From Caldilineaceae bacterium (GTDB taxonomy: Bacteria > Chloroflexota > Anaerolineae > Caldilineales > Caldilineaceae): a stretch of 64,000 nt of DNA. The stretch is from contig JADLDO010000054.1 in assembly GCA_020846635.1 (NCBI GenBank), positions 243,656-307,655 on the forward strand. The letters run 5' to 3'. Below are positions 16,838-25,985 of this stretch, piece by piece. The position numbers and the translations under genes are program-made. The notes below the pieces were generated by a model. The model saw nothing but the letters and a program-made list of their open reading frames with translations. It searched no databases and was not told where the DNA came from. The stretch's first letter is position 1. Each line of letters begins with the position of its first letter.

Positions 16838-19480
16838 CTACTGTGCGCCTACTGGTTGTTGACGGCTTAAGAAGGGCATTGAGAGAGAAAAATCGGGCTC
16901 CTCTGTCGTCACTGTTATCGTGTTGTCGGTACTCGTCGATGCTTGATTGCCGTTCCCTGCAGCGTCGTTGGCGACATCCGCCGGGATCGTAGCGATGACG
17001 GTGCCAGCACTGCTCATGCCACTCACGGCAATGTCAAAAGTGGTTCCATTGTTCGGGGCAATCTCGGTCGCTACGACATTGTTCGCGCCCGCTGTGCCGC
17101 CCAAGCTCACGTCACTGCCGGCGAAACCAACGACTGGCTCATCAAAGACCACCGTGAAGTGGACGGTATTGCCAGTGGTTGGATCAGCCTGGCCTGCCGC
17201 CTGGTTGATCGTCACCTGGGGAGCTGTGTTGTCCGGCACTGAGGTGTCAAAGGTGCGGCTGAACTGAGCTGCTGCCGTGTTCTCATTGCCTGCGCCATCC
17301 TCCGCCACCCCTGCAGCAATGTCCGCAGTAACAACTCCGTCCGCAGCAGGTGTCAAGTCAAAGGTATATGTGTCACCATCCACGGCTGCAAAGTTGCCCA
17401 CTGTGCCGTTACTGACAGAGAGGTCGCCCGCAGCAAAGCCAGTTACATTCTCGCTGAACTGCACAGTCACGGGAATCGGCGAGACGTTTGTCGGATCAGG
17501 TGCAGACGAACTCATACTCACACTGGGGGGTGTGCTGTCCGGCACCGAGGCATCAAAGGTACGGCTGAACTGGGGCGCGGCGGTGTTGTCATTGCCTGCG
17601 GCATCCTGTGCGACACCTGCAGCAATGCCAGCAGTGACAATCCCGTCCGCAGCGGGTGTCAGGTTGAAGGTGTATGTGTCCCCATCTACAACTGTAAAAC
17701 CACTGACCGTTCCATTCGTCACGCTGATGTCACTTGCAACAAAGCCATTCACGATCTCGCTGAACTGTACAGTTACAGGGATGGGCGAGACGTTTGTCGG
17801 GTTGGGAGCAGATGAAGTCATGCTCACACTGGGGGGTGTGTTGTCCGGTACTGTGGTGTCATAGGTACGGCTCAGCTCAGACGCCGCAGTGTTGTTATTA
17901 CCGGCAGCATCCTGGGCCACCCCTGCAGCAATATTAGCGGTTACAACCCCATCCGCAGTGGGTATCAGGTTGAAGGTATACGTGTCCCCATCCACGCCTA
18001 CAAAACCACTGACCGTACCATTAATCACGCTGACGTCACTAGCTTCGAAGCCGGTTACGTTCTCGCTAAACTGCACAGTCACGGGAATCGGCGAAACGTT
18101 TGTCGGGTTGGGAGCGGGCGAACTCATACTCACACCGGGTGGTGTATTGTCCGGCACTGAGGTATCAAAGGTGCGGCTGAACTGAGTTGCTGCGGTGTTG
18201 TCATTACCGGCAGCATCCTGGGCCACCGCTGCGGCAATGTCGGCAGTGACAACCCCGTCCGTCGTGGGCGTTAAGTCGAAAGTGTAGGTGTCCCCATCCA
18301 CAGCGACAAAGTTGCCCACTGTCCCATTGGTCACAGAGAGATCGCCCGCACTGAAGCCGCTCACGATCTCGTTAAACTGTACAGTTACAGGGATGGGCGA
18401 GACGTCTGTCGGATCAGATGCAGAGGAACTCATGCTTACACTGGGTGACGTGCCATCAAAGGTGCGGCTAAACTGAGGTGCTGCGGTGTTGTCATTACTT
18501 GCCGTATCCTGGGCCGCTCCTGCGGCAATGTCGGCAGTGACAACGCCATCCGTCGTGGGTGTCAGGTCGAAGGTGTAGGTATCACCATCCACGGCGACAA
18601 AGTTGCTCACTGTGCCATTGGTCACAGAGAGATCGCCCGCCGTAAAGCCGGTTGCGTTCTCGCTGAACTGTACAGTTACAGGAATCGGTGAGCCATTCGT
18701 CGGGTTGGCTGCTGGCGAAGTGATGCTCACGTCCGGGGCTGTACAGTCCATGCAGAGCACGATCTGTTGGGCAACCCACTTGTCCGGCGCACCGGCATTT
18801 GAGATCTTGTCGCCCGTTGGGCCTGCGGGCCGAGGTTGATCCGACGCACGAACGCTCAAATCTCCATCTCCCGCAGGGGGAAAGGGAGAACGTTGGGTGA
18901 GGCGAGTCGTCATTAATGTGGGGTTTGAGAGGAGCGTTGCTTCCTTGATTCCGAAAGCTGCGACTAATAAGGAGTTTGCCTCAGCCGTAACACTCGTTGC
19001 GGTGAGGATGTCGCCCTCTCCAACATTGCCGGCGGCAGTAACAATTGGATTTACGGGGTCAACACCTGTGTAGCGGAGTATGCCACCGGCGGCTCTCGTC
19101 TGACCGGAGCTGAACGTCCAGATGTACGAAGCGGGCTCTGTTCCTCCCGCAACCTTGCTATAGATGGCCTGCCCGATATCACTGGCGTTGTCAGTCCGCA
19201 ACACGAGCGTCCAGCCCTCGGGCGGATCGATGGTGGCACTTACTCCCGTGTGAAAGGCAATCTGGGCCAGCAGAAAATCTCCGGCAGTCATGGTGAGAGG
19301 CTGGGCGATTGTCAGCGTAGTCGCGCCCGCCGGTGAATTTTGGGCTGTGGTCGCATGTCCGAAGCCGATGGCTGCGAATGCGCTCACCGTCAAGACCAGC
19401 GCCAGCACTACAGCCGCTAGCACAGCAATCAAGCGCAGCCGGCCCGCAGTCATTGTTCCAAAGTGGGGTTTGGGGTTCAT
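16838..19480 (-). CDS. Secreted protein with six bacterial Ig-like (Big_12-type) repeats
   Basis: 880 residues. Residues 1-37 form a signal peptide (MTAGRLRLIAVLAAVVLALV, then AFA). Residues about 38-250 are a beta-rich N-terminal domain. From about 250 on there are five closely similar Ig-like repeats of about 95-105 residues, each with PIPVTVQFSE, a central TYTF strand and a VVTADIAAG, DAAGN ending, followed by a sixth, divergent repeat (about 765-860). The pattern matches the Big_12 family. It is probably an adhesin or cell-surface protein. The ATG follows AAGGAGA. A terminator lies just after the stop codon. Confidence 0.85.
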   Translation of the reverse strand: MNPKPHFGTMTAGRLRLIAVLAAVVLALVLTVSAFAAIGFGHATTAQNSPAGATTLTIAQPLTMTAGDFLLAQIAFHTGVSATIDPPEGWTLVLRTDNASDIGQAIYSKVAGGTEPASYIWTFSSGQTRAAGGILRYTGVDPVNPIVTAAGNVGEGDILTATSVTAEANSLLVAAFGIKEATLLSNPTLMTTRLTQRSPFPPAGDGDLSVRASDQPRPAGPTGDKISNAGAPDKWVAQQIVLCMDCTAPDVSITSPAANPTNGSPIPVTVQFSENATGFTAGDLSVTNGTVSNFVAVDGDTYTFDLTPTTDGVVTADIAAGAAQDTASNDNTAAPQFSRTFDGTSPSVSMSSSASDPTDVSPIPVTVQFNEIVSGFSAGDLSVTNGTVGNFVAVDGDTYTFDLTPTTDGVVTADIAAAVAQDAAGNDNTAATQFSRTFDTSVPDNTPPGVSMSSPAPNPTNVSPIPVTVQFSENVTGFEASDVSVINGTVSGFVGVDGDTYTFNLIPTADGVVTANIAAGVAQDAAGNNNTAASELSRTYDTTVPDNTPPSVSMTSSAPNPTNVSPIPVTVQFSEIVNGFVASDISVTNGTVSGFTVVDGDTYTFNLTPAADGIVTAGIAAGVAQDAAGNDNTAAPQFSRTFDASVPDSTPPSVSMSSSAPDPTNVSPIPVTVQFSENVTGFAAGDLSVSNGTVGNFAAVDGDTYTFDLTPAADGVVTADIAAGVAEDGAGNENTAAAQFSRTFDTSVPDNTAPQVTINQAAGQADPTTGNTVHFTVVFDEPVVGFAGSDVSLGGTAGANNVVATEIAPNNGTTFDIAVSGMSSAGTVIATIPADVANDAAGNGNQASTSTDNTITVTTEEPDFSLSMPFLSRQQPVGAQ

Positions 19481-19764
19481 TAAACTGATTCTCCTTGAGA
19501 CGAAGTTGAGCGATGAAGACTGTCACAGAGTGCGAGAGAGAATCATGGTCTATAGAATGGCAGCAGCTCCTTTCAAGCCATACATCAGAGGTACCAGCAA
19601 TGCTGCTTTGCTTGCATCTCTGATGCAACCGCACAGCACCCTGGCGAATCACGATCGGTTGGAGAAAAATCTTTCGGCCTAAGTATTACGATTGTGTACT
19701 ACTTGAAGATACGACGCTTCGGTACAGATTGAGGTATAGATTGAGCGAACAGCAATCTCCAATA

Positions 19765-19808
19765 GAAAACGGCTGCGCCTATCCTGGCGGATGGGCGCAG
19801 CCGTTTTC
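19765..19808 (-). terminator. Rho-independent terminator downstream of tRNA-Gln
   Basis: A perfect 15-base-pair stem (GAAAACGGCTGCGCC and its complement) around a 14-base loop. It lies about 50 bases after the 3' end of the tRNA on the minus strand. Confidence 0.75.
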
Positions 19809-19856
19809 TAATTCATCACACAAAAACAAATGCCTAACGCAATTGTTCTGCGTACA

Positions 19857-19930
<74 letters not shown>

Positions 19931-19945
19931 ACGATCACCATAAAA

Positions 19946-19974
19946 ATTATACTATAGTGGATAGAACAGAGCAA
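19946..19974 (-). promoter_or_regulatory. Promoter of tRNA-Gln
   Basis: On the minus strand TTGCTC (19969-19974), a 17-base spacer and a perfect TATAAT (19946-19951). The predicted start of transcription is about 9 bases before the tRNA 5' end. Confidence 0.65.
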
Positions 19975-19998
19975 AAACGATAGGTGTGTAGGCGAGAA

Positions 19999-21528
19999 TC
20001 AAACCTTCTCGCCTACATGATTTTGCAAAGCCGCGGTCGCGTTCTCGACGCGTGCCAGCGTCTCTGCCCGGCCCAGCACTTCCATGCTCTCAAAGAGTGG
20101 CGGCGAAACCGTACGCCCTGTAATTGCCACCCGGAAGGGCGCAAAGTAGCTGCCCACCTTCACCCCGGCAGCTTCTGCCGCCGCGCGGAACTCGGCTTCC
20201 AGGGTCGCCGTCTCAAATGGCTCGACCGACCGCAGCAGCGCAGCACCAGCCCGCAAGATCGACACAGCCTGTGCGCCATCCAACCCCTTGCCGATCAGCA
20301 GGGTGGGATCGGGATACCGGATCGCGTCTGCTTCAACAAAGGCCCAATCCAACTTATCCCATGCCTCTGTCAGCAGCTTGATTCGCTCTTGCACCAGCGG
20401 CACCAACTTGGCAAGCCGCGGACTTTGGCGCAGTTCAGCCTCATCCAGACCCAGTTGCTTGGCAAGGAAGGGCGCAAGCCGCTGCTGAAGTTCCGCCGGA
20501 TCCATCTCGCGAATATAGAGACCGTTGAGCCATTCCAGCTTAGGATAGGGCAGTGCCGCCGATGTGGGGTTGATGTCTTTCACATCAAAACGGGCAATCG
20601 CCTGCTCGCGTGTAAAGACTTCTTGCTCCGGGTCATAGTTCCAACCTACATTGGTCAGGAAGTTGAACATCGCTTCGGGCAGATAGCCCGCTTCCATAAA
20701 CTCATGCACCAGAGCGAGATACTCCTTGCCCGCGACCACCACCTTGCGCTTGCTCATCTTCCCCTTGCCGCTGGGGTCAAGGATGACAGGGAGATGCACC
20801 AAAACAGGCATCTGCCAGCCAAACGCTTCATAGAGCAGTTTATGCAACGGGGCCGAGGAAATCCACTCCTCACCGCGAATCACATGCGTGATCTCCATCA
20901 GGTGATCGTCGACCACCACCGCAAAGTGATAGGTAGGCATGCCATCGCTCTTGAACAACACAGGATCCAGGATGGTGCTGTTCTCGACTTCAATATCACC
21001 GCGGATCAGGTCATTCACCACGGTTGTACCCTCCAGCGGTACAGCAAGCCGCACCACCGAGGGACGGCCCGAAGCCTCCAGCGCCGCGCGTTCGTCAGCC
21101 GAAATGAAGCGATGGCGACGGTCATAGCCCTGGGGCAGCCCTTTGGCCTTCTGCTCCTCACGCATGGCATCCAACTCTTCCGCAGTGCAGTAGCAGCGAT
21201 AGGCATGTCCCGCAGCAATCAACTGCTCGATATAGTGAGCATAGATCTCCTGGCGTTCGCTCTGGATATAAGGGCCATAGGGTCCACCCTTATCCGGCCC
21301 CTCATCCCACTCCAATCCCAACCAGCGCAGCCCTGCCTTCAAATCCTCCAGGCTTTCCGGGTTATAGCGCTTCTGGTCAGTATCTTCAATCCGCAGGATA
21401 AACTGCCCGCCTGTGTGGCGTGCATACAGCCAATTAAACAAGGCAGTACGCAGCCCACCTAGATGCAGAAAGCCAGTCGGGCTTGGTGCAAAGCGCACCC
21501 TTGCCGGTCTTTGCGTATCGCTCATCAT
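19999..21528 (-). CDS. gltX: Glutamyl-tRNA synthetase
   Basis: Class I aminoacyl-tRNA synthetase that charges tRNA-Glu and, in organisms using GatCAB, also tRNA-Gln. The HIGH-type motif is in RFAPSPTGFLHLGGLRTALF near the N-terminus, and the KMSKRK (KMSKS) motif is near residue 250. A zinc-binding-like YRCYCTAEELD segment lies near residue 110. The frame is open to 21603, but the tandem ATGs at 21528/21525 follow AGGAACGAGCA and precede the conserved start. The tRNA-Gln gene lies 68 bases downstream. Confidence 0.95.
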   Translation of the reverse strand: MMSDTQRPARVRFAPSPTGFLHLGGLRTALFNWLYARHTGGQFILRIEDTDQKRYNPESLEDLKAGLRWLGLEWDEGPDKGGPYGPYIQSERQEIYAHYIEQLIAAGHAYRCYCTAEELDAMREEQKAKGLPQGYDRRHRFISADERAALEASGRPSVVRLAVPLEGTTVVNDLIRGDIEVENSTILDPVLFKSDGMPTYHFAVVVDDHLMEITHVIRGEEWISSAPLHKLLYEAFGWQMPVLVHLPVILDPSGKGKMSKRKVVVAGKEYLALVHEFMEAGYLPEAMFNFLTNVGWNYDPEQEVFTREQAIARFDVKDINPTSAALPYPKLEWLNGLYIREMDPAELQQRLAPFLAKQLGLDEAELRQSPRLAKLVPLVQERIKLLTEAWDKLDWAFVEADAIRYPDPTLLIGKGLDGAQAVSILRAGAALLRSVEPFETATLEAEFRAAAEAAGVKVGSYFAPFRVAITGRTVSPPLFESMEVLGRAETLARVENATAALQNHVGEKV

Positions 21529-21705
21529 TGCTCGTTCCTGACGATTCAATCGGGTCCCACAACCCGCTCTCATCAGAGCGGTCATAAAGCCAAAGCGTAC
21601 CACAGCAGCAGAGCAGCGTCAACTGCCGGCCGCGCCATTTGCCAATGATGACGCACCCATCCCTAATTCGTGACTCAATAGAATACTATCTACTACCACC
21701 CTCCT

Positions 21706-22521
21706 CTACGCAACATTGTGCCCCAGAGTTGCGCCCACTCTTTCGCCTTGATCGATCTTCGCCCGCACCACTTGCGTTAGGTGTGCAAACTCCGGCGTCC
21801 CCATGATCGCCAGTTCGCGCGGGCGCGGCAGGTCAACGGCGATCTCTGCCACGACTTGCCCCGGACGCGAACTCAACACCACCACGCGGTCAGCCAAAAA
21901 GACTGCCTCGCTGATACTGTGTGTCACCATCACAATCGTCTGCTGTTGGACACTCTGCAAACGTAGCAGTTCGTCATTCATCCGCTCACGCGTCAAAGCA
22001 TCCAGCGAGCCGAAGGGTTCATCCAAAAGCAGCAATTCGGGCGCTTGCAGGAGCGCACGCGCCAAAACGGCCCGCTGTGCCATTCCTCCAGACAACTGTT
22101 TCGGATAATGTTCTTCAAAGCCCTCCAGCCCCACCAGTCTTAGCATCTGCAAGGCCACTTCTCGATCCGCTTGACGAACAGTACCTTGCGTGACTTCTGC
22201 GGGCAGCAGCACATTCTCCAGCACCGTTCGCCAGGGCATCAGGTTCGTGCGCTGAAAGACCATGCCCACCGCGGGATGCGGCTCCTTGATGAGCAGACCG
22301 TCGAGAAGCACTCTGCCACTGTCTGCTTGCGTCAAGCCGCCGATAATGCGCAACAACGTGCTCTTGCCGCTGCCGCTTGGCCCCACCAGGCAAACAATCT
22401 CGCCGCGCGCCACCGAGAATGAGATCTGATGCAAAGCGCGAACCTGCCGAGTCCCATCAAAGGCTTTGCTGACCCTATCCACGACCAGCAGCGGGCCATC
22501 CTGCTCAATCAACGCGCTCAT
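21706..22521 (-). CDS. ABC transporter ATP-binding protein, probable riboflavin importer
   Basis: 271 residues of the nitrate/sulfonate/taurine/thiamine-precursor ATPase type. Walker A GPSGSGKST is at about 47-55, the signature LSGGMAQR near 143, and Walker B LLLLDEPFGSLDALTRE follows. It is the third gene of the operon read from 24.4 kb to 21.7 kb; its ATG overlaps the stop of the solute-binding gene by 4 bases. The FMN riboswitch upstream of the operon makes riboflavin (or another flavin precursor) the probable substrate. The ATPase by itself carries no substrate information. Confidence 0.85.
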   Translation of the reverse strand: MSALIEQDGPLLVVDRVSKAFDGTRQVRALHQISFSVARGEIVCLVGPSGSGKSTLLRIIGGLTQADSGRVLLDGLLIKEPHPAVGMVFQRTNLMPWRTVLENVLLPAEVTQGTVRQADREVALQMLRLVGLEGFEEHYPKQLSGGMAQRAVLARALLQAPELLLLDEPFGSLDALTRERMNDELLRLQSVQQQTIVMVTHSISEAVFLADRVVVLSSRPGQVVAEIAVDLPRPRELAIMGTPEFAHLTQVVRAKIDQGERVGATLGHNVA

Positions 22522-23561
22522 GGCAAATAGTCATTGGAGAACAACTCCGCCGCGGGGGGCGCACTTTCAACCAGGTCAATACGCTGCATAAATTCCGTTG
22601 CGATCTCCCAATCTGCCAGGTCAGTAGCTCCCGGCTGGCTGCCGGTGTCAAGCTGCCAATAGGGCAGCGTGGCATCAAAGATCGCCCGGTTGATCGCCTC
22701 ATTCTCGCCACCCGCTTCCGGTATAAAACTCAGGGCAGTGGCAAAAGCCTCGTCGGGATTCGCCAGCGTATACTCTACCCCACGCAGCGAGCCACGCACC
22801 AGCCGCCGCACCAATTCAGCATCATTCTGCAAGGTCGTTTCATTCGTCACAAGGCCATTGGAGGGCATGGTGAGATAATCATCCAGACCAATTGTCGTGA
22901 TCGCCTCGCCTGCCTGCTCCAACACCACCGGCCCGCTCGCCGCATAATCCACCGCAGCATCGACACTCCCTTCGCTCACTGCCGCCGCTTGCGTAAAGCC
23001 GATGCTCTCCATTTGTACGTCACTCTCCTCCAGCCCAGCCGCTTCTAAAATGCCGCGAAAGGCCACATAGGTCGCGCCAAAAGGCCCTGGCAGACCAATA
23101 CGCTTGCCTGCCAGATCAGCAGGTTCCGTAATCGCCACCGCCTCTTTGGCAAAGACCACCACCGGATAGCGCGTGTACCAGTTCATCACATAACGCACAG
23201 GCAAGCCCTGCGCGCGCCCGATGATCACCTGGTCGCCGCTGCCAATCATAAATTGGCGCTCGCCCACACCCACCAACTTCAAATAGTCATTCTCAAAGCC
23301 ATATTCCAGGCTGACATCAAGCCCTTCTTCCGCAAAAAAGCCCTTTTCGATTGCCACATACATCGTGGCAAATTGCACGCTGGGGATATAACCCACGCCA
23401 ATCGAAACCGGCGTCAACGCGTCTTGCCCCTCGCCCTCTGCGCTCACCTCTTGGGGCATCGTTACCGGCTGGCATGCGCTCACCAGCAGTACCAGCAGCA
23501 AAACCACCATCAACGCCATCTCCCGAACCCGCATCCTCAACACTCTGAATCCGATCATCAT
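22518..23561 (-). CDS. ribY: ABC transporter solute-binding lipoprotein, NMT1/ThiY-like; probable RibY
   Basis: 347 residues. The N-terminal hydrophobic stretch ends with the lipobox LVSAC, so the mature protein is a membrane-anchored lipoprotein. The body is an NMT1/THI5-like (SsuA/ThiY-type) periplasmic-binding fold: VGYIPSVQFATMYVAIEKGFFAEEGLDV near residue 50, then KRIGLPGPFGATYVAFRGIL. It sits between permease and ATPase genes in an operon behind an FMN riboswitch. RibXY riboflavin transporters described for Chloroflexus-type bacteria have the same composition and control, so riboflavin binding is inferred. Confidence 0.8.
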   Translation of the reverse strand: MMIGFRVLRMRVREMALMVVLLLVLLVSACQPVTMPQEVSAEGEGQDALTPVSIGVGYIPSVQFATMYVAIEKGFFAEEGLDVSLEYGFENDYLKLVGVGERQFMIGSGDQVIIGRAQGLPVRYVMNWYTRYPVVVFAKEAVAITEPADLAGKRIGLPGPFGATYVAFRGILEAAGLEESDVQMESIGFTQAAAVSEGSVDAAVDYAASGPVVLEQAGEAITTIGLDDYLTMPSNGLVTNETTLQNDAELVRRLVRGSLRGVEYTLANPDEAFATALSFIPEAGGENEAINRAIFDATLPYWQLDTGSQPGATDLADWEIATEFMQRIDLVESAPPAAELFSNDYLP

Positions 23562-23607
23562 TGCCTCATGCGTCTAGTTTTCTTTTGAATGTATTTGAAT
23601 CAACGGC

Positions 23608-24429
23608 CTATCGCTGCCAACGCAATGCCACGCTCTCGCCCCATGCCACCAACAAATAAAGGCCCTGTGCAATTACAACCAACGCCAGAACCGCGACAAA
23701 CATCAGCGGCGTATCCAACACCCCGCGCGCCAGGTTGATCAAATAGCCCAACCCAGCATTTGCACCCGCAAACTCGCCCACCACCGCGCCCACTACGGCC
23801 AAAATCACGCTGAGCTTCAGCCCGCCGAAGATCACCGGCAGCGCCGCAGGCAGTTCAAGCAGCCGGAAAGTCTGCCACCACCCCGCACGCAACATGCGCA
23901 TGAGATCACGCAAATCCTCATCGACATTGCGTATGCCCACCATCGTATTGACCAGCGTGGGGAAAAAGGTAATCAGGGCGCAGACCAGGACTTTGCTTGT
24001 CAAGCCAGAGCCAAACCAGATCACCAGCAGCGGCGCAACAGCCACAATCGGCACACTCTGGCTGGCAATGATATAAGGAGAAACCAACTTCTCCACCGTC
24101 CGGCTCTTGCCCAGTAAATAGCCCAGCACAAAGGCAGTCGCCAGCCCCAAAAGCAGCCCCAACGCCACCTCGACCACGGTCACTTGCGCATGGCGCAGCA
24201 GCGTGCCATCTGCCAGCATCGCCATCATTTTGCGCCAGACCACCAGCGGCCCCGGCAAAATAAAGACGGGATACTCCTGCCAGGCCACAAGGGCGGCCCA
24301 AAGCGCAATACCCGCGGCAATGACCACGGGGATCAACGCCTTATCACCATTTTGCTTAAGCCACTTCCACCGCATCCCTCCCGCCGAGACCGAGGTAAAC
24401 GGCAGGGGTCTTTCAACGTCAGATGCCAC
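23608..24429 (-). CDS. ribX: ABC transporter permease, probable RibX
   Basis: About 273 residues with six or so membrane helices and the BPD_transp_1 EAA loop (RAGWWQTFRLLELPAALPVI) near residue 185. The frame is open to 24645, but the upstream part covers the riboswitch terminators. The GTG at 24429 has AGGAG 7 bases upstream and is the sensible start. It is the first gene after the FMN riboswitch, so its expression should fall when FMN is plentiful. The solute-binding protein gene starts 47 bases further on. Confidence 0.85.
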   Translation of the reverse strand: MASDVERPLPFTSVSAGGMRWKWLKQNGDKALIPVVIAAGIALWAALVAWQEYPVFILPGPLVVWRKMMAMLADGTLLRHAQVTVVEVALGLLLGLATAFVLGYLLGKSRTVEKLVSPYIIASQSVPIVAVAPLLVIWFGSGLTSKVLVCALITFFPTLVNTMVGIRNVDEDLRDLMRMLRAGWWQTFRLLELPAALPVIFGGLKLSVILAVVGAVVGEFAGANAGLGYLINLARGVLDTPLMFVAVLALVVIAQGLYLLVAWGESVALRWQR

Positions 24430-24445
24430 GTTCCCACTCCTTGAT

Positions 24446-24485
24446 ACAAAAACGCCGCAAGAGGTTTCAACTTCCCCTTGCGGCG
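24446..24485 (-). terminator. Second (promoter-distal) terminator in the riboswitch leader
   Basis: On the minus strand GCCGCAAGGGG pairs with CCTCTTGCGGC around a 9-base loop and is followed by GTTTTTG. The hairpin ends about 17 bases before the GTG start of the permease gene, close to its ribosome binding site. Confidence 0.8.
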
Positions 24486-24573
24486 CAACTTGATGGTCAA
24501 TTGCAACGCCAAACAGACATAGGCCGACACGCCCACGCTTGTATCCATCCACCATCCCCAAAACAATGCCCCC

Positions 24574-24604
24574 AAAAACGCCCGAAGCCAAGTTGACTTC
24601 GGGC
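24574..24604 (-). terminator. First terminator in the riboswitch leader
   Basis: On the minus strand GCCCGAAG pairs with CTTCGGGC around a 9-base loop and is followed by GTTTTTGGGG. It lies about 65 bases after the riboswitch aptamer and is the expected expression-platform terminator. Confidence 0.8.
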
Positions 24605-24668
24605 ACAAGGAACGGGATAGCAAACAGACACCACGGGCATTTCACCGACGGTGTGTACTGTTCACGTT

Positions 24669-24881
24669 GCTACCTTCTTCCATCCGGACTGTACCGTCGG
24701 CGTCGGTCTTGCAGGTTGCCCTGCGCACCGCACTCCTGCTTCCGGCGCAATGCGCCATCCGCTCGCGGGCTTACCATCGTCTCGCTCCAAAGCCTCATAG
24801 AGTACACATAGACTAATCGCCCTGGATGATGGATCACCGCCGGTCGGGAATTGGGTCAAGCCCTCACCCTGCCCTGAAGGT
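24669..24881 (-). promoter_or_regulatory. FMN riboswitch (RFN element)
   Basis: Read on the minus strand, the element begins CTTCAGGGCAGGGTGA and continues with AATTCCCGACCGGCGGTGAT. It contains AAGCCCGCGAGCG, GCCGGAAGCAGGAGTGCGGT and GACCGACGCCGACGGTACAG, and ends TCCGGATGGAAGAAGGTAG. These are the conserved blocks of the FMN aptamer in the right order. The first arm has a longer-than-usual insertion (GGGCTTGACC between GTGA and AATTCC). It follows a promoter by about 30 bases and precedes two terminators and the ABC operon, so FMN binding should reduce transport-gene expression. Confidence 0.95.
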
Positions 24882-24911
24882 TCTGTCGTGATCTATGCAA
24901 TTGTTACCTCT

Positions 24912-24940
24912 AGTATAGCCACAGGTAGACGATGGGTCAA
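24912..24940 (-). promoter_or_regulatory. Promoter of the FMN-riboswitch ABC operon
   Basis: On the minus strand TTGACC (24935-24940), a 17-base spacer and TATACT (24912-24917). Transcription would start near 24905, about 25 bases before the first conserved riboswitch block. Confidence 0.75.
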
Positions 24941-24950
24941 GTGAGCGAAT

Positions 24951-25961
24951 TCACATTGGCTGTGTCTCTACTTGGGGTAAGGCTGCACGACCTGAATTCA
25001 GTGCAGCATGTTGCGTATGGCGCTCCACAATCTCTGAAATCACCGCCACGGTTTTATCTACATAAAAAGTTCCGTCCGGCAGCGCCATCTTGTGATCCAA
25101 ATAGCCGCCTCGCCCTGTATGCCCCATAGCTCCCATGTCAATCTTCGTTACCCTGCCATGACGGCGCGCCCGGTTCCACTCCGAAGCCATTGTCATCGGC
25201 CAACGGCCTGGGGCGAGCAATCCCCAGGAATGTACAGAGTCCTTTTGACCATATATATAATAGAGGTGATCTGCTGCATCAATACTTGGGTTGCTGGCAA
25301 AGACTCCGCCGATGGTGATGATATAGACGGGTGCATGCAGCCATTCTTTCAGATAGATCGCAGGCCCAACCGCCAACTGCCCTGCACCGCTGTAGCCCAT
25401 GAGGAAGATAGGGCGCGCATCGTCTGGATTGTAGCCATAGCGGCGCAGCCCATCGACCATCACCTCGGCAATCGCTTGGTTATACATCGGCCCATAGCGT
25501 TTATCCGCCGAAATCATCAACTGCCAGATATTGCGTACGTTGATCAGGTAGCCTGCCAACACAGGGCCATTGAGCTTGCGCCGCAATGCCCAGCGCCATA
25601 AACGCGCAAAAAAGGGTTGGCCCGTCAGCGGCAGATTGTTGACCGAATAGGGAAAGAGGTCGCTGATGATCACCGTGTCGGGTAGGGCGCTCCCCAGGCG
25701 GCGCAAAAACTCCTGCTCGCGATAGCTCAAGGTTTCGCCGGTTGCCTTGCCGACACCCGAAATAAAGATCAGATAGCCATTGGGATTATCGTGAACCAGC
25801 TGATCTCCCTCATGGTGCGGCACGCCACCATCGTAGATCTTTTCGCCAAACCAGCCCGCCCACCAGCCAAGCAGTTCAAAAGGCGATAAGGCTGCCCAAA
25901 TCAAAAAGCCGACCAGGACGACACCGATATAGGTTAAAATATCCGTCACAGTCTCCCACAT
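24951..25961 (-). CDS. Membrane-anchored alpha/beta-hydrolase-like protein
   Basis: About 336 residues. An N-terminal membrane helix (about residues 6-27) is followed by a soluble domain with the nucleophile-elbow-like motif GYSGAG (about residue 185), preceded by IFLM, and a later GQKDSVHSW segment that could hold the acid. This suggests an alpha/beta-hydrolase fold, possibly an esterase or lipase, facing outward or inward from a membrane anchor. A TTG 15 bases upstream is an alternative start. It follows the gene for a multi-pass membrane protein by about 25 bases and is probably co-transcribed. Confidence 0.55.
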   Translation of the reverse strand: MWETVTDILTYIGVVLVGFLIWAALSPFELLGWWAGWFGEKIYDGGVPHHEGDQLVHDNPNGYLIFISGVGKATGETLSYREQEFLRRLGSALPDTVIISDLFPYSVNNLPLTGQPFFARLWRWALRRKLNGPVLAGYLINVRNIWQLMISADKRYGPMYNQAIAEVMVDGLRRYGYNPDDARPIFLMGYSGAGQLAVGPAIYLKEWLHAPVYIITIGGVFASNPSIDAADHLYYIYGQKDSVHSWGLLAPGRWPMTMASEWNRARRHGRVTKIDMGAMGHTGRGGYLDHKMALPDGTFYVDKTVAVISEIVERHTQHAALNSGRAALPQVETQPM

Positions 25962-25985
25962 GGCTACATTCCCCAACCCAAACCC

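Noticed and set aside
19984..21462. 492-codon plus-strand frame opposite gltX
   Set aside because: It is antisense to a certain gene with all motifs; it has no family match or ribosome binding site and reflects GC-rich codon bias.
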